Assembly: GCA_022578965.1 (NCBI GenBank)
Contig: MU400513.1
Span: forward strand, 558,001 to 622,000
Length of the DNA: 64,000 nucleotides
Direction of reading: 5' to 3'
Source: Xylaria sp. FL1777
Taxonomy: Eukaryota; Ascomycota; Sordariomycetes; Xylariales; Xylariaceae
The notes beneath the pieces were generated by a model that saw only the letters and a program-made list of their open reading frames with translations, was not told the origin of the DNA and searched no databases. The position numbers and the translations under genes were made by a program. Of the stretch, positions 11,009 to 25,163 are shown one piece after another; the first letter of the stretch is position 1; each line of letters opens with the position of its first letter.

Positions 11009-14000
11009 GAGGAAGATGGGGTGAGAGAGGAACATCTCTATTCAGATTGTCTGGCTGGGGTTTTGAGTTGCTGGTTCGACGACCGGCCGTAACCCTCTTG
11101 GCGTGCTTTTCGTAGACTTTTGGGACGATTAACGACTTATTCTTCTATGTTTACTAGATGGTCCAGTTTGCTCAAGAAAATCTAGACTCGGTTCTGTTGC
11201 TTTTATCTGCTCGTTCTTGTCTCTCTCAACGGTGCTGGTCAATTGCGACTTTGTTCGCCTGCGTCAAGTTTAACTAACCACTCTGAGATACTAATACGTG
11301 TATGCCCTTAGTCCCGTATTGGAGATGGAAAGGGTCGCAAGCGCGGATGTAGAGTTGGTATTTCTCTCTTGTCTCTCTTCTCTAAGTGGAATATGAGATC
11401 TTTGTTTTCATGTCAACGAAAGCGCGTGCTATAGAAGTGGCATGGCAATACGGTGGCGTAAGAACCGATTGATGCCTTGGCCGGAATAGGCGGGATCTCG
11501 CGAAAGACTAATTCTTGGAACAGCAACATAGCGAATTTCGGGAGTGGAGACATCCCGATCAATACGAATACTATATACGTCGATTAAATGTAATATGAAG
11601 ACTATTACTACGGCGAGCTCGCAGTCTACGAGACGAGTAAGTATACCAGAAACCTCGGTGTATAAATGGCGCTATTTGTCATTGATGGCCTTTTGTCTTC
11701 TTTCTGGTCTTGGAAGCTCGTTTAATCGTCAAATATTTGATTATAGCTCCTTTCATGATGCCGTTTGCTCTGGCGATCATACCAAATATCCTCCTAGCAT
11801 ATGATTATTGATCCATCTTTAACACTGCCATGGACGTTGTGGCTTATGTCCTGCGCTTCGAGTTAACCGATGTCTGAGTGATGTTTAATAGCGGTCCTTC
11901 CCCCATGAGCATATTTGTGAATACCGGATTAGTAATTCGCTGTTCATGATGAGCAATATCGCGATATCACAGGGTTAGCAATAGTATAAAACTCCTGATT
12001 AAGCATCTTATTCTCCGGAGACGCATCTAATAGAGGCATTTTAGATCGTAGCGTAACCGACTTGAACTGGTACCGGCTACCTTCATAGCAGTGAACGGAA
12101 GTTTCCGCGAATAGCGAGAAAATGGTCTTGGCCAAATCTTATGCCAACGCCCGCCGGCGCATGTCAAAATAGACTCACCGTCGTATGTGCCTGCGGGAAA
12201 TTATCCGTGGCGCTGGGTTAGGGCGTGTACCGCGGTAGTAAGATAATTAATGGCGAGCTTATGCTCGAATTTCAGCCTCGGTCTTCCTTTGTGGAGGCGT
12301 TGAATCCCGCGCCGTGGCTCCGTTGAAAGACGCCTCGAAGCAGAGTCAGGGCATGGCAGCGGATGTGATGGAACACTGCCTGGTTTCTCGCTTGTCGGAT
12401 GCCGCATTGCACAACGCCTCGTTGGGGGGCAAGGTCTGCATCCCACGATGCGGGGAGCGGTATTTCGAGCTTAGCGACGAGTGGCGTTCGGACTCAACGA
12501 AATGGGTACCGTAGAGAGATGCATATGAGATGCAAACCTCGCATTATGGCAGCGCCACGAGACTGGGGCAGAGTCCGCATTGACGCATGTTTCCTAATGG
12601 GAGGGATAGGTTTTGAAGATAGATGATGCGGTTTTCTTCCCCATTCATTCGTCCGTTTTCTACACTAGTCTGGGGTGAGGTGAATGTCTACGATCAGGAG
12701 CTAGGCATCTCCGGCGGCCATTGTCTTGTGATTCGGGCTTTTTGCCGCTCCAAGATTTGTCGTCACGCACTTCACAGTGACTTGATCGGCGTCGTCGGCG
12801 CACTGGTGAACTGCACCGGCTCTCACGGCACATTCGCTTCGACATGAAGCCCACGCTACGTCCCATGGTAGAATTGTCTCATAGTTTAGATTTGATCTCA
12901 AGTCGTTCTACTCCGTATACATCAGAGGGGCAGCGCAGGTTGTGTCAAAGGACAGGATGAAGAAACGTCGATCACGAAAGGGACGCCCCAAAAAAAGAAA
13001 TGGACGAGAGAGAAGAGGTACTCGGGCGTTGAACTGGAATTCTGCAACGAATCGGATGGCTCTCCACAGGGGGAGAACGTTAACACTCGGCTCCGTTCCG
13101 ATGGGAATGAGAGGGGCGAGGACATGCCACCAGGTGTACAGAAGAAACGAGATAAAAATAACATGATGCGCTGTTTCAGGACGACACAAAACAGGGCTCA
13201 TGGGTACCTACGGGTGGTCAGTAGCAAACACCAGTGATCAGCAGGATTGGAGCGACTCATCGTCGCCTTGCAGTAGCTGAGTGACACAGCAGGTTAATCG
13301 TCGTTCGTTTCGCGAATCAAGAGCCCGTGCTGCCTTTTGTTTTTAGATTTGCACTCGGGATGATTTTCTTTTGATGTTCGATGTAAAGAGCGTCCTCCCC
13401 CAATATCGATCCATCTGCATGTCTACGATGTATAGAGAGGGATGAGGGATGGTGTATGATGCATTGGCAGGCTTCAAGGGGACAATTGATAGATAGTTGG
13501 GGTGCCCGAAGGCTGCATGCGCGTGCAAACCGTCTTGCGACAGTTCTTCTCCGGTTGGCTTGTCGTCTAGCGACGACGTTCCCTCCGCCTCTGATCTCCG
13601 CATCTCAGCCCCTGTCGTCGACCGTCAGGAATCTCGGCGCAAGCTTCCACACTAGCAGACCCTCTGCTAGGGGCGGGAGTAAGCGATGCAAGATTGCGTT
13701 GCTATTTTGAGCCTCGGACGACCACCGAGCGTAAAGGAAATAAGCCTATTTGACGGGATGATACCACACGAAGGAAACGGTCCCGTTTGGTTTGCGGTTT
13801 GTGACGTGCATCGTCGCGAAAACGAAGCGCATCCAGAACTTGCACAAAGTGGGCGCAGATGCAGGCCAAGTTCGCAGCAGCGTCGCGAAGATAGGCCTGG
13901 CCCCGGCCGACCCTAGATAGTGGTTCAAAAATAGACCTGTTGGCGCAGCGTCCTAGGTTTGACGTGCGGCTGGGATGCTATGCTTTGGGGACGACACAAC

Positions 14001-14834
14001 GAGAATGCCCTCATGTTGGTCCGTTTCTTCGAGTCGACTCCGTGCTCTCTTCTCTTGGTCTCTCTTCGCCATTCCTGGGGAAGGGCCGACTATACGCCAG
14101 GTCTCGTTTCGCAATTCTGGGGTCAACTGTTGGCGAGATCGCAGTGTTCCCTATTCGGCCAGGACCCCTGAGTGCTTGCAACCCTAGCCGCATTAGCCGC
14201 CGCAGGGACGCTTTGGAAAAGTTCCTGGAACCTGGATTACAGTTACTGGATTAATGCAGGGGCGGGCGGTCGGTTGGAACCTGCGGCTCTCTGCCATCTC
14301 ACCAAACGGGCTCGGCAATGGCTAAGCAAGTGTTTTCGCCGTGGCTGCTTGGATAGGTCACGATTCTGCTCCCGGGGTGCACAACTCAACGATGGCTGGG
14401 CGGCAGGGGTGTTGGATACGGCGAATCGGGTGGTCTCCTCCCTCGATTGGGAGCAGTGCCGTTGGGCCAATGTTCGCGATGGTGTCGCATGGTCGTTCGT
14501 TGCACTACGTATGAGAAACATGCTTGTACCACTTGGGGGAAGGCTATATCTTGTTTCGCATTCCTCGGGACGCATGGTAGAACAACCGCGAGGGCACACA
14601 TGTACGACGTACCACGTTGGCACAGAATGCGTATAGCAAACACAGAATCTCGGTTGTGTTTACAGCCAATTGGTGGACGGTGAGCGCTCATGTTACGCTG
14701 ATTAGGTAGACCTCAGGAGCAAACGGCCGGCAAAGAATGTCGGTTACAACTGTTGTGTACCGGGCGCTACCCGACTGACTCCCTATCCAGGGGCCCGGGA
14801 TAAATTGAGTTGTGCTCTTGTACGTGCGGGACGG

Positions 14835-14858
14835 CTGAGATGCTGAGATGCTAAGATG
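14835..14858. repeat. Tandem 8-bp repeat (CTGAGATG x3)
   Basis: Three consecutive copies of CTGAGATG, the third with one change, followed by a diverged copy (CTGAGCTG is not exactly in register). It is a short local tandem repeat in the gene-poor region. Confidence 0.6.
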
Positions 14859-17800
14859 CTGAGCTGATGCTCGAGTACAGCATTGCAGAGGTCTGAGTAG
14901 CTGGAGACCGTAACAGCGCACGACAGTGGCACAACAATCCTTACCTCTATTGCTTCTGAATCTCGGCGTTGCGCAACCGAACGACCTGCTCGGGACGCAT
15001 TGGTGTTCGAAGACTTTCTCGAGGTGCCTCTTACTGCTCATGGTTTCAATGAACCAAGAACGATCTCCCAACAGTAAGGGTATCTCTACCAACAGCTACA
15101 ATCCAGGAACTTTTTATTAGTGAAAATATCCATTCCCCAACACTTCTTGTGACACAGGGATCTTGCCGGCGACAAGCAGATCGCCTGGAGATACGGCTGG
15201 TCCAATGCTGTGTATAGTTGTCATCGCGTAAATCCTCAGCCACGCCACCGTCCGGCTTCGAGAGACCTACCCAGTTGGGTTATTAGGCCACCAGGCTCCT
15301 TGTTCCTTGGCGGTATACGGTTAGTTTCGCGTGCTGTCTTTGTCCATGGTGTTCCCGAGATGGAGATGGGCTCTGCAGCCCCAATGTAACCTTATATCAC
15401 TTGATAGCACTATGCTGTAAGATGGACTCCTGCAGCTCAAGGACACATGCGTATCAAGGTAGCTTGCGGCTACCCGACTGGGAGCCCTTAAAACGTCTGC
15501 ACTATCATAGAGAAACCTGGTCCGTGCATCTGAAACAGTTCTATGGCTTGTCATTCACATCACAATCTCCAGTCTATTTTCGTCACAGACGTCGCCACGC
15601 ATCTCGCAAGTGGCCATCTTGCGTGGCCTGATAGAAGCACACGAGCCCCAGGGTCGACATCTCTCCCTGACAGCTTGCAAACATTATGCAACGTGGCGGA
15701 ACACAGGACGCGGGTTTAGGGAGTGCAACGGCACTGTCAAGACCGGGCATGACTAGGGTGGCTGAATGTGATAGGCGATTCGGGAGTTACTTTAGAGGTA
15801 GCTCCGCAGGTTCAGAAAGGAGGAGTAATGAGATATGCCGGCTCCTGCAGGTCGAAGAAGCCCCTAAAGCTGGCTAGAAGGTTGGCTAGACGTTCAGGGG
15901 TTTGGGAGCGACTATGGCCATTACAGCAGGTAGCGTATGGGTGGCATGTTCTTCAATATACGCTACTCGGCATGCACGATTCGGGAGGGCAGAGGAGCAG
16001 TAGTCAGCAGTACCGTGACCACTCACCTTCTAGGAAATAGGAACCCTCTATGTCCTTTTGTCCTGACTATCGACGATTCCTGTTGTTGATGACTACCCGG
16101 TCAAGATGAGGGAGGGGGATGGACAGCTAAAGCTAAACCCCTGACTGACCGGTTCTCCTTCCCTCGGTGAGTGGCCATTTGTTGAGCTCTGTAGATCTCC
16201 TGTGGCCAGGCGGAATGTGGGAGAACCCTTGCTAACAGTATATGCGTGGATATTGCATCAGTGATGCTATAAGCCGTCGATAACATGAGCATGTGTGATG
16301 GAAGAGTCTCTTATTTGCGAAAGAATGCTCAGCAAAGTCTCGGGTTACAGCATGCGTTGTTGACAAACAGAAGGAGAAGCTAAACTGAACTCCCACTGCA
16401 CGTGGCCCATATTTATATATAATTTGCCTTTTAATTTAACCGTTCAACTACTTATGTTTATGTTCGGTTTGCCTTGTTCATAACTTTCACGTGCGTGAGA
16501 GTCTGTTAATGTAGGTATAACTCTGTTGGGGTGTGTTATAGGTAGTGGTAGGCTAATCCTGCTCTGGACCTCAACTTGGGATGTATGTCCGGTACCGAGA
16601 CGAATAATATTGGTTGCTTCTGTGCCGAGAGTTGGAGGTTCAACGTGCTGGGTCCGGCTGGTCCGGAGGATGCCGAATGCCTGGCGGCAAGCCTAGTAGG
16701 TAGCCTTACGCAAAATCCAGTAGTGTCTTAGTGTAGACGCATGACAAACCGATTCAAGTAATAAACATGCGAAGGATGCCGGCTTATTTGGTAGGGTATA
16801 AAGTCATAAGCTGGTGGCGTTTTTTAGCAGTAAGCTTGCGAGTTACAGGATAATTCGGTTGCTATCCGGCCGAGACTCAAAGGTGCTGCTAATGCTAGTT
16901 TCCGCCGATCGCAAAATGGCATAGTAGTAAACGGGAGTATACTTCCGAAGTATTTAATATGACATTTTAAAAAATTTGCCCTGAGAGAATGCCGGGCGCA
17001 AAGACAAAGGTTTGAGTATTATCGATATCCGCTGCACATATCATGCTAGTCAGCTTGAGAGGAAAGAGTGTGAGAAGTGAAGACTGATCGAGTAACTTGA
17101 TATAGAAGATAGGTTGGAGCCTTAAAGTAGGATATTTTCTGTAAATGACCGCGATACTACCCACTCTAGATGGAGGCTTTACAGATACAGGTACCGGTAG
17201 AAGGCAAAGACATCACATCACATCACTTACACCTAGAGTGTAGTACCGGTAACGCGCAGTAACACGATCAGAAGTACGATGTAGGCTACAATCGAACCAA
17301 TCCTGCAAGACTCCTAAAAGATGGTAACATACTTACTGCGTAGAATACATAGTACTTACATATATAGTCGGTATAAGCCGCTGATAACATAATGCAGAGT
17401 CCAAGGATTAGAAGCTACCCGTCGGGAAGCTTCCGGTACCGTACATTATTTTTAAGGGCTGCAACGTGGCCTGCCTTTGACATCGTACGGTACCGAAACA
17501 TCGAAACTAGGTACCGATGCAATTACTACAGCACGAAATCTGTTCATGTCCATCATCGCAGGAGCTTCCAGGTCACCGCCCAGGTTCAAGCTCCTATCCT
17601 TGTGTACTGCGCCGCAATTTGCCTACAGTGCACTGCTTCCTACCAAATCGACCCGCAAAATGATTTCAGTATTAAGTGTCTACACTATCTGGTATAGGTT
17701 GAAGTGGTGGTATTACGCGTACACTACCTAGTGGTGTATACTACACCATGTATACCACAGCACAGAGCAGCGAGTCGTGTTAGTCATCTGGGGTAAATTA

Positions 17801-20800
17801 GTAATTCGTGAGCAAAACCGCACCCGATGTAGGATATTAATATGCCTCTCATAAGCCCAGCGAAACCAGAGGCTTGGTGCGGCGCAACGATGAAACAACC
17901 GGCCGGCGACTCGTACAAGGATGAGTCCACCCAGTCTCCAGGTGGCCCGCTTCGCTAGACGCATCTTAGTATTATTAGCCCCTTGGCAGCCGAGTCGCGC
18001 TATGCCTATTCTCATTATGCCATTCCACCAATTTCTGTAGTTGTAGTAGCGTACCTGAGTCGACCTTGATCAGCCATGGCTTCACTACTAATACGGCATG
18101 ACGGGGGAAGACGACCTACCTAAGGTGGCTAGAATCACATATCTACTCCGGGAAGCGTTCCCCTCTCGTCAAGTTCTACTGGCCGAAAGGGTGCATCATG
18201 CCATGTAACAGCATGAACACTAATTACACCTACCTACGCATACAGATACGTAGTACATAGATCCTTACGTTTGAAGTGCGATATACAGGAGATAGTGTAC
18301 TCCCTGTTCGTAGTCCTGTTAAGCACGGTTGAATTTCAGGTTGTCTAGTATGCGGACGTTGGGTCTGGGGGGTTCTAGTGCAGTATCATACTAACTATAC
18401 TATGAACCTAGTGTAGTAGTGTATGGAGCGTGTAAGTGAGCCCGGACGCCGGTAAATCGGACACTGCCCACTTATAGACCGTTACACTAATAGAGATGGA
18501 TTTTACAGCCAGGGACAATAGCGTTGTCACCCGAAGAAGCGAGAAAAACCCCATCCCCCTGGCGATCTTGTACGCATTGGGTGCTGAAGCATGTCCCGGC
18601 TCATGACCGATTGTCTAGGTAGCGTAGTATAAGAACGAGTTCTGGACTTGGTGTGCGGCGTTGAACAATACGTAGTATGCGGCATAGCAGGTTACCTAAT
18701 CTTCCCCCATAGTACCCGTCTTATACATCAAACTGTATTATCATCCGTGGTAAATATTGTACATGTAATGCTCGGGTTGTAACCCCACATGAAAGGTCCG
18801 CTCCGAGTAATTTGCGCAGCCCTGGTATCATGATAATGCCCTCCGTGTATGTAGCCTTGCCAAAAGCCTTGTCTTATCCTACTTGAAGAACACGTTAAGA
18901 TACACCTGTATTAACTCATGTATGCTGTAATCTTGCCTCCGTACTTTGATGAAAGGAGGATGATTGGGCTGATCTTTACCCTGCCCTTATGACTGATGGT
19001 TACGTTACGCCTATAGTACGCGGAGCGTTTAGAGCGAAATAATGACAAAGCATGCGTAAGGTATCTAGGAAACAAGAAAATTACCTGCGCTACGTTAATC
19101 CGGTGTGTCGAGTAGTATTCGGGTATTCTCTTTAAGAGGCATGGTTCCCTCCCGGAGCGCGCTGCATAACGATTCATTCATGTATACTACACTGTGGTCT
19201 GGAATATCATGACCCTGGTCGATAATACAATAGTGAATTACATACTCGATCCGGCGGTATCATCACAATTCCTATGGCTCCAATCCCCCGGGTCCATCAT
19301 TTCTGCTGTACCCGCCACGGTGCAGACGAGACCTACAGATGACTCGATAAGCACTTGTCATCGCTTTACACTACTCTAGTGCGGCAAATCCCACTACTGC
19401 CTCCATTGTACGAAAACCTGGTGCCCTACATCTGTTTCTTGTGGCTGGCTCGCATTTTATAGGCTATGTTTTCACATAAGCACATGATATGGTCAGCTAC
19501 CTAGCATTAACTAAAGTCTCATTCAAAGAGACTTGATGATCTAGTCTTGAAGCCATATGTTTATTTACGTAGTATGCTTATCTACCTCGAATTGCTAGGG
19601 TTACTTGTTACTAAATATTTCTTACACTCTATAATGCACATACAGTACAGTACGCCCACGTAAGTACAGTTGTACAATAACTCTGTACACTAGTCTCGGT
19701 ATTCTACATTGATAGGGTTAGTAACCGCAGCACAAGATTCCCCCTTGAGGCGGGCGTGACCAGGATCAATACGTTACGTGGATTGTGGACCACGAGTTAC
19801 TTAAACGATTGCGGCACATTGCAGATACCTATGACTTTTCGACGTGTTGTCTTCAGATTAGTTAAATAGGCAGATAACAGCCGCCTTTTCACGAGGGAAA
19901 AAAAAAAACACTTGGGAGTTAGTCAGGATTATGCTCCTTGTGAAATATCAATAGTGTTCTCTCCAATAAACATGTATTGTGCAAGTCGTAGCTCATGTAC
20001 TTACCCCTGGGCATTGACGACAGGGAGTCAACAGGACCCCCATGAGGGGCAAGCTACACTAAGAAGCATCGTTGCAATAAATTCTTTGGGGTTGTGACGG
20101 ACTACCGCCATCAAGCAACGCCACCGGGTTTAGCACATTCAGCTGGCGACTGGGGAAAAACGACGCCAGATTGAAAAAAAGGTTGAAAACCAAAAGTTAA
20201 AAGGAGGGGAACAGTGATTTTCAGCTGTTCATCGGAACCCCAGAAGAGATAGGGAGGATCTGCCGTGTAATTAATAATAGATCAGTCGGGGTTGTTGTTG
20301 ATCAAGAACATTTGATACCCTATCATCAGGAGCCGTGATGTTGCACAATGTTGCACACGAGCGCATTGAGCAAACCCGTCGACTTCGGTCATCTATCCAT
20401 AGCACTGTGGGTTCCGGTACGTTTCAAGTTTCTCATTCCGGTATAAACGTCTACGAACCTGAGGCGGCCGAACACACACCCCCGGCATAGCACGCCGTTC
20501 CCCTGTACCGTAGGAGAGGCCTGTCAGTTCTCCGTAGCCATGTTTGAGTAAGTAATGTAGGTCATAGGACTCTTCTCTGATGATGCTTAATGTTCGGCCA
20601 TTGGCCGGTGACGAGAATCCGTTGCGGGAGGAGTCTCCGATCAAAACTGAGGGAGGCCGAGCTGCCACGGAAAAGGAGAAGAAATATAAGAAAATAAAAA
20701 CGAAAATAAAAGCTATATTCTAGACGCCTGTTAACATACGGAAACAATGTACTATACTACTTATGAGGCCCTAAACCCCAAAACGCTGTGCTGGAGAATA

Positions 20801-20995
20801 ATTCCATGCGCCAAACATGGCCTAGGATTGCACCTCACTCTCCGAAAGGGGGTTTGCGTCCCAATGGCACAGCCTAGGAGAAAAAAGCCTCCTCCCGCAC
20901 ACTTCTGCGCTAGTGTATGTGCAGACGCGACAGTTCCCCAATGCGGAGGTCGCATTGTCGAGAACGCATCCAGCGTCAAGGGCCTCATTGTTACG

Positions 20996-21024
20996 TACAT
21001 ACATACATACATACATACACATAC
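20996..21024. repeat. Tetranucleotide microsatellite (ACAT)n
   Basis: A run of TACATACATACATACATAC with an impure 3' end. It is a simple sequence repeat inside the gene-poor region and produces a spurious reading frame of alternating Thr/His/Ile/Tyr. Confidence 0.8.
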
Positions 21025-21474
21025 CTAGCACACTCTCTCACTCAGCCGAGTCAATTGCCGCAAACCGCGACTATGTCTGCGATCTGGAGTTTGGGGCATA
21101 CGCCCCTTAACGAAGCAAGCTTCATCAAGAACCCAGTCCTCCTCCAAGAGGGGATAGCAGAGTTACGTTCGTATAGTAGATCAATCGTATGCAACAGACC
21201 TCATGTTTTGCATGGCATCTCAGCAAGTATAGTAGTATAGACGTGAGTCGTAGCGAAGGCGAATGCCGAAACTGCTCTTACACGCATGTGCTCCTCACCC
21301 CTATCTATCTATAGTCGCTCGAAGTTTGTTCCCATGATTCCCATGAACGGAGACATGGTGAATGCGGTGGAGAACCTACCTGGCTGGCTGCTACTAGTGT
21401 GGTGACCGGCCGCACCGTTTCTTCCCTGTTGAATGGTGCGCTCGCGCAGCACCAGCAGCAAGCAGAAGCAACTA

Positions 21475-21497
21475 CCACCACCACCACCACCACCACC
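21475..21497. repeat. Trinucleotide microsatellite (CCA)7
   Basis: A perfect CCA run, about 1.1 kb before the Zn2Cys6 gene start. It reads as polyglycine on the opposite strand, which explains a false minus-strand frame there. Confidence 0.8.
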
Positions 21498-22578
21498 CGA
21501 TCCCATCACGGCTTGCTTGCTTGGCCGATAGCAGCCAGCATGGCCCATGGGTTCAGGGATCCATGAGTTCGAGGTAAGGACCGGAGTGGCCCACCATTGC
21601 TCGAAACACGTTGGTTAGCGGCTTGGTATCAAGGAACTTGAGTCCCCAGCCCTTGTGCTCAGTTGCAGGGGTCATTTACAAGCCTGAGTAGTTGAAGGAT
21701 TTCACCCCTCAGATTGTTATATTTCCGATTTCTGCTCTGGTTACAGGTGCTCCGACCAGGAAGATGCTATACTAGATAATTCTTAGCTCATGCTAGGTAC
21801 CTTTCTCGGCTCTGTTGTGGACCATCTCGACTACACAGGTCACGTCACCCACTCTCCTCCCTCAAATTATAGTCTTTTCCATGTTCACTGCTTTCTCCCC
21901 ATCGCCATCTCGCTCTCCTGCGGCTGGAAACAACGCATTTCAGCGTTCGTGACCCATTCCTCGCCCTGCGTGACTTTAATACGCTGCGCTTTGCCGCCCT
22001 CTCTGTTTACGCCAACGGCCTCTTCCCCACGACATATTCGGCAATGTGCTTCTCGTCGCCGGAGAGCCGTCAATACAGATACTGAACACGCAAATACTTG
22101 CCTGACTAACTTCGTGGCTACGATATCTTGGTTGTAGCTGAGCGTCGATCCATGAGAAGCTTTTTGGGAGGACTAGATCTGGCCCTGTGGAAACGACTGC
22201 GGCGCTGAAGAGAAGAGACTAGGTAGAGCGGCATTGCAGTCGCACAGTGCTGAGCATCGAGACTACCTGGGGCGAGTCCCGAGCAGTGTTTGTCCGAAAA
22301 TCGACTCTACTTCTGTGGCATCTGGTGCGAGGTAGCCTCAACCCCTCGTGGCAGGTCTACCCCATTCATGCTTAGCCCAACGTTACTAGGTTGAATCCAG
22401 GCGAGCAAGCCTAAATAAGCCTCTCCTCACCTCTACCGTCTTCGTCAAGTCGTAAATCTTACCAGCCTGTATGCTTGCTCTACTTCGTCCAGGACCCTCA
22501 GCCTTTCACTTCGCTGGGAAGTCATTGGAGGCAGAGCCACATCAGCCCACCGAGGGTTGGGACGTCGAGCACTCGACG

Positions 22579-25163
22579 ATGGCGGCTTCGTCTCACAACT
22601 TATTCCCTCGCTCTCCGACACGATCGTACGACTCTTCTTCAGTTTCTTCTGCTACTTCTCCTCGGCCTCAAGTTCATTACCTCAATAATCTAATGGGGCC
22701 AAACGTTAGATCAAATCCTACCCACACGCCTCAGCCGATAGGGATACCGCCCCTCCCTTCGGTTAGCCAATCCTCGTTCCAGCCGTTTACGCCCGTAACG
22801 GCGACTTCGATGATGGGACGGGAGTCCTTGGCTTCGGGCGAATCTGTGGTGAGCACGCCGGGGCTTTCGAGTGCGCAACTCTCGGCGAACGCCCAGGCGC
22901 AGAAGCGAGCATACCGACAACGCAGGAAAGATCCTAGGTACGTATTACACGCATTACGCGCTATTCCCGCCCTCATTAGCTCCGGTTTGATTTGTATTAC
23001 CGCCTTGCTGGTCTCCCGCTCGAGTATCCACTAACTGCATGATGTTTTTGGTTTAGCTGCGATGCTTGTCGAGAAAGGAAGGTCAAATGTGATGCTACGG
23101 AGACGAATAGTTGCTCAGAGTGCTCTAGTCGCAATGTCAAATGCCAGTTTACCAAAGAGACAAACCGCCGAATGTCGTCAATAAAGCAAGTACAAGATTT
23201 AGAGAAGCAGATGGAACGAGTCCGGAGGGAGAACAGCCACCTCAAGCGCACTCTGGCGGAACGAACAGGTGGAGAGCACATGGACGTTGACACCGAAGCC
23301 GCAGACCCGTTTGCGCTTCGTCTGCCCGATCTGAATTCGGAACCGCTGAAGAGGAAGCGAGCGTCGACTATGCACGATTATGCACGAGCGAGGGTGAATT
23401 TCCGGAACGTGTCTAAGGGTCTCCTGAAGGCACCAGCGCCGTATCGTCCATGGCCAGAGTCTGCAATCTTCGACCAGGCTCAACCGAACCTGCCAGCGAA
23501 GATAACTACAGACAAGCTTCTCCACTCGTATTATTCGGCGGTGCATGTCATGACGCCCATAATCCACTGGCCATCCTTCCAGCGCGACGTGGACAGGTTG
23601 TATCAGAGTAACGATCTGCGCCAGGTTCCGACTCCTTGGCTGGCGATGTTCTTTGCTGTTCTCGCAGTAGGATGCCTCTTCAGTACGGACCCAGCCCCTG
23701 ACCGGACGTTGAAGGCAGGCGAATTCATGGACGTCTCGAAAAACCTTATGGATTCATGGGCTAACGATTACGTGCTGGACGATGTACGGGGCTTATTCCT
23801 GCTGGGGGTCGCCCTGTACGAGATGAATCTAAAATCCGCTGCCTGGAATTGGCTGGGAAAGGCGATACGATGCGCTCAAGACTTGGAACTACACCTAGAG
23901 CTCGGGGCGCGCACGAGAGTGGAGGCAGATATGCGGCGCAGAGTTTGGTGGGCGGTATATATATTTGACCGAACGCTGGCACTGGATATTGGACGGCCGT
24001 TTATGATCGACGACAATGATTGCGATGTTGCGCTGCCCGAGCCGTACGACGACTACCTGTTGGAATCCGAAGGACCGATAATGGCCCATAGTGCGAGCCC
24101 ACCTCTCACTCAGTTCCTGCATGCGATTATTAACGTTGTTCGATCGTTTACCGCCCTGAGGAAAGCTTCTTCTGCTCCAATTATCGAGCGACCTCGACTT
24201 GCCACCTTTGACACTCACTTCACTGCCTGCCAGAGCCTATTTCCTCCTGTCTTTGATCAGAACAACCTGGAAACCATTTCGCCCCATGTCCTGATGCCGC
24301 TCGCCTATCTTCTTAGCGCGCGCCTCCATCTGCATCGACACAATCTCACCCCAGCATGTCCCGTGGAGGCTCGTCTCGAGGCTATCGAACAATGCATGTC
24401 TGTAGCATATGAGACGGCTCGTTTAATGGAGCGTTCTAACGCAAGTCTTGCGGATTCCGCGACTACTCTTCTCGTCACGCATGTTTTTCGCTCGACGTTG
24501 TTTTTACTTTTAACCGGGTACAGGGAGCAGGCCATAACTTGTCTCAGAGTCCTGAAATCCGTCCATGAGAAGAGGGATATCTCGGTGGCCTGTGGACGTT
24601 ACCTGTCATTTTTTGTCCATACATTGCGGTCTAAGCAGCACGAAGCCGCCGAGCGTCTTCCGCGCCCGCCAATCTCTAGCTACACCACACAGCATGCCCC
24701 AATAGATCCAAGAGCTATTCAGGACACTCTGTTGAGAGACGAGGAACTCCTGCTTTACGTCAGTGCGGACATGCAAGCCAGTGCCGAGACTGCGTGGATC
24801 TGGGTAGGGGTGGAGAGAGACGCCCCTGTACCGCCTCCCGCAACGGCCAGAGGGATTGCGGCGGTCGAAAAGCGCACGGGGCTGACTGCTGATGAGCGGC
24901 AAGACTGGGGAGGCTGGGATAGCCTCCTCGAGCTTGTCCGAGGGCTGGGACCGGCAACAGCACCGAGCTCGATCCCGAGCTATGGGCTAGCAACAGCACC
25001 ACTCTCGGCGCAGACGCTACCCCCGATCGTCATGGAGCCAACGACGGCCATCCCTCGGAGCGGTGGCACGGGGCCTGATAGTGCCAAAAACAGTCCTGCG
25101 CCAGGCGGTGCCAGCTCGAGCAGCCGAAATACCGAGAGGATCAGCATTGCTAACATAATCTAA
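22579..25163 (+). CDS. Zn(II)2Cys6 fungal transcription factor
   Basis: The model is join(22579..22937,23057..25163), 821 residues, with one 119-bp GTACGT...TTTAG intron that falls exactly at the start of the zinc cluster. The DNA-binding domain is complete: C-x2-C-x6-C-x7-C-x2-C-x6-C at residues 121-148, preceded by a basic stretch (KRAYRQRRKDP). Right after it comes a leucine-rich coiled coil (IKQVQDLEKQMERVRRE) for dimerisation. The middle is the fungal-specific transcription factor domain, including HWPSFQRDVDRLY and RRRVWWAVYIFDR. Ser/Pro-rich segments lie at both ends. I prefer the ATG at 22579 (GACGATGG, A at -3, G at +4) to an in-frame ATG at 22471 in poor context. The target genes cannot be told from the sequence. 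Confidence 0.86.

Larger units (their letters stand above)
11009..22578. other. 11.5-kb gene-poor region
   Basis: I could not support any gene here on either strand. The left part (about 12.2-14.7 kb) is GC-richer and has several mutually overlapping open frames of 60-154 codons in different frames, which is typical of chance openness. The right part (about 16.4-20.3 kb) is rich in TA steps and short palindromes such as CGGTACCG and TACGTA, and is closed in all frames. Microsatellites lie near 21 kb. There are no recognisable transposase, reverse transcriptase, terminal repeats or tRNA. A non-coding RNA gene or heavily mutated repeats cannot be excluded by eye. Confidence 0.45.

Noticed and set aside
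13940..14691. Overlapping frames of 60-154 codons on both strands
   Set aside because: Several mutually exclusive frames are open at once in a GC-richer stretch; no motif, no intron pattern and no family likeness.
20393..20668. Minus-strand 91-codon frame with a plausible protein composition
   Set aside because: It begins at GTG, has no ATG or clear upstream exon, and no recognisable domain. It could be an exon relic, but I cannot support it.
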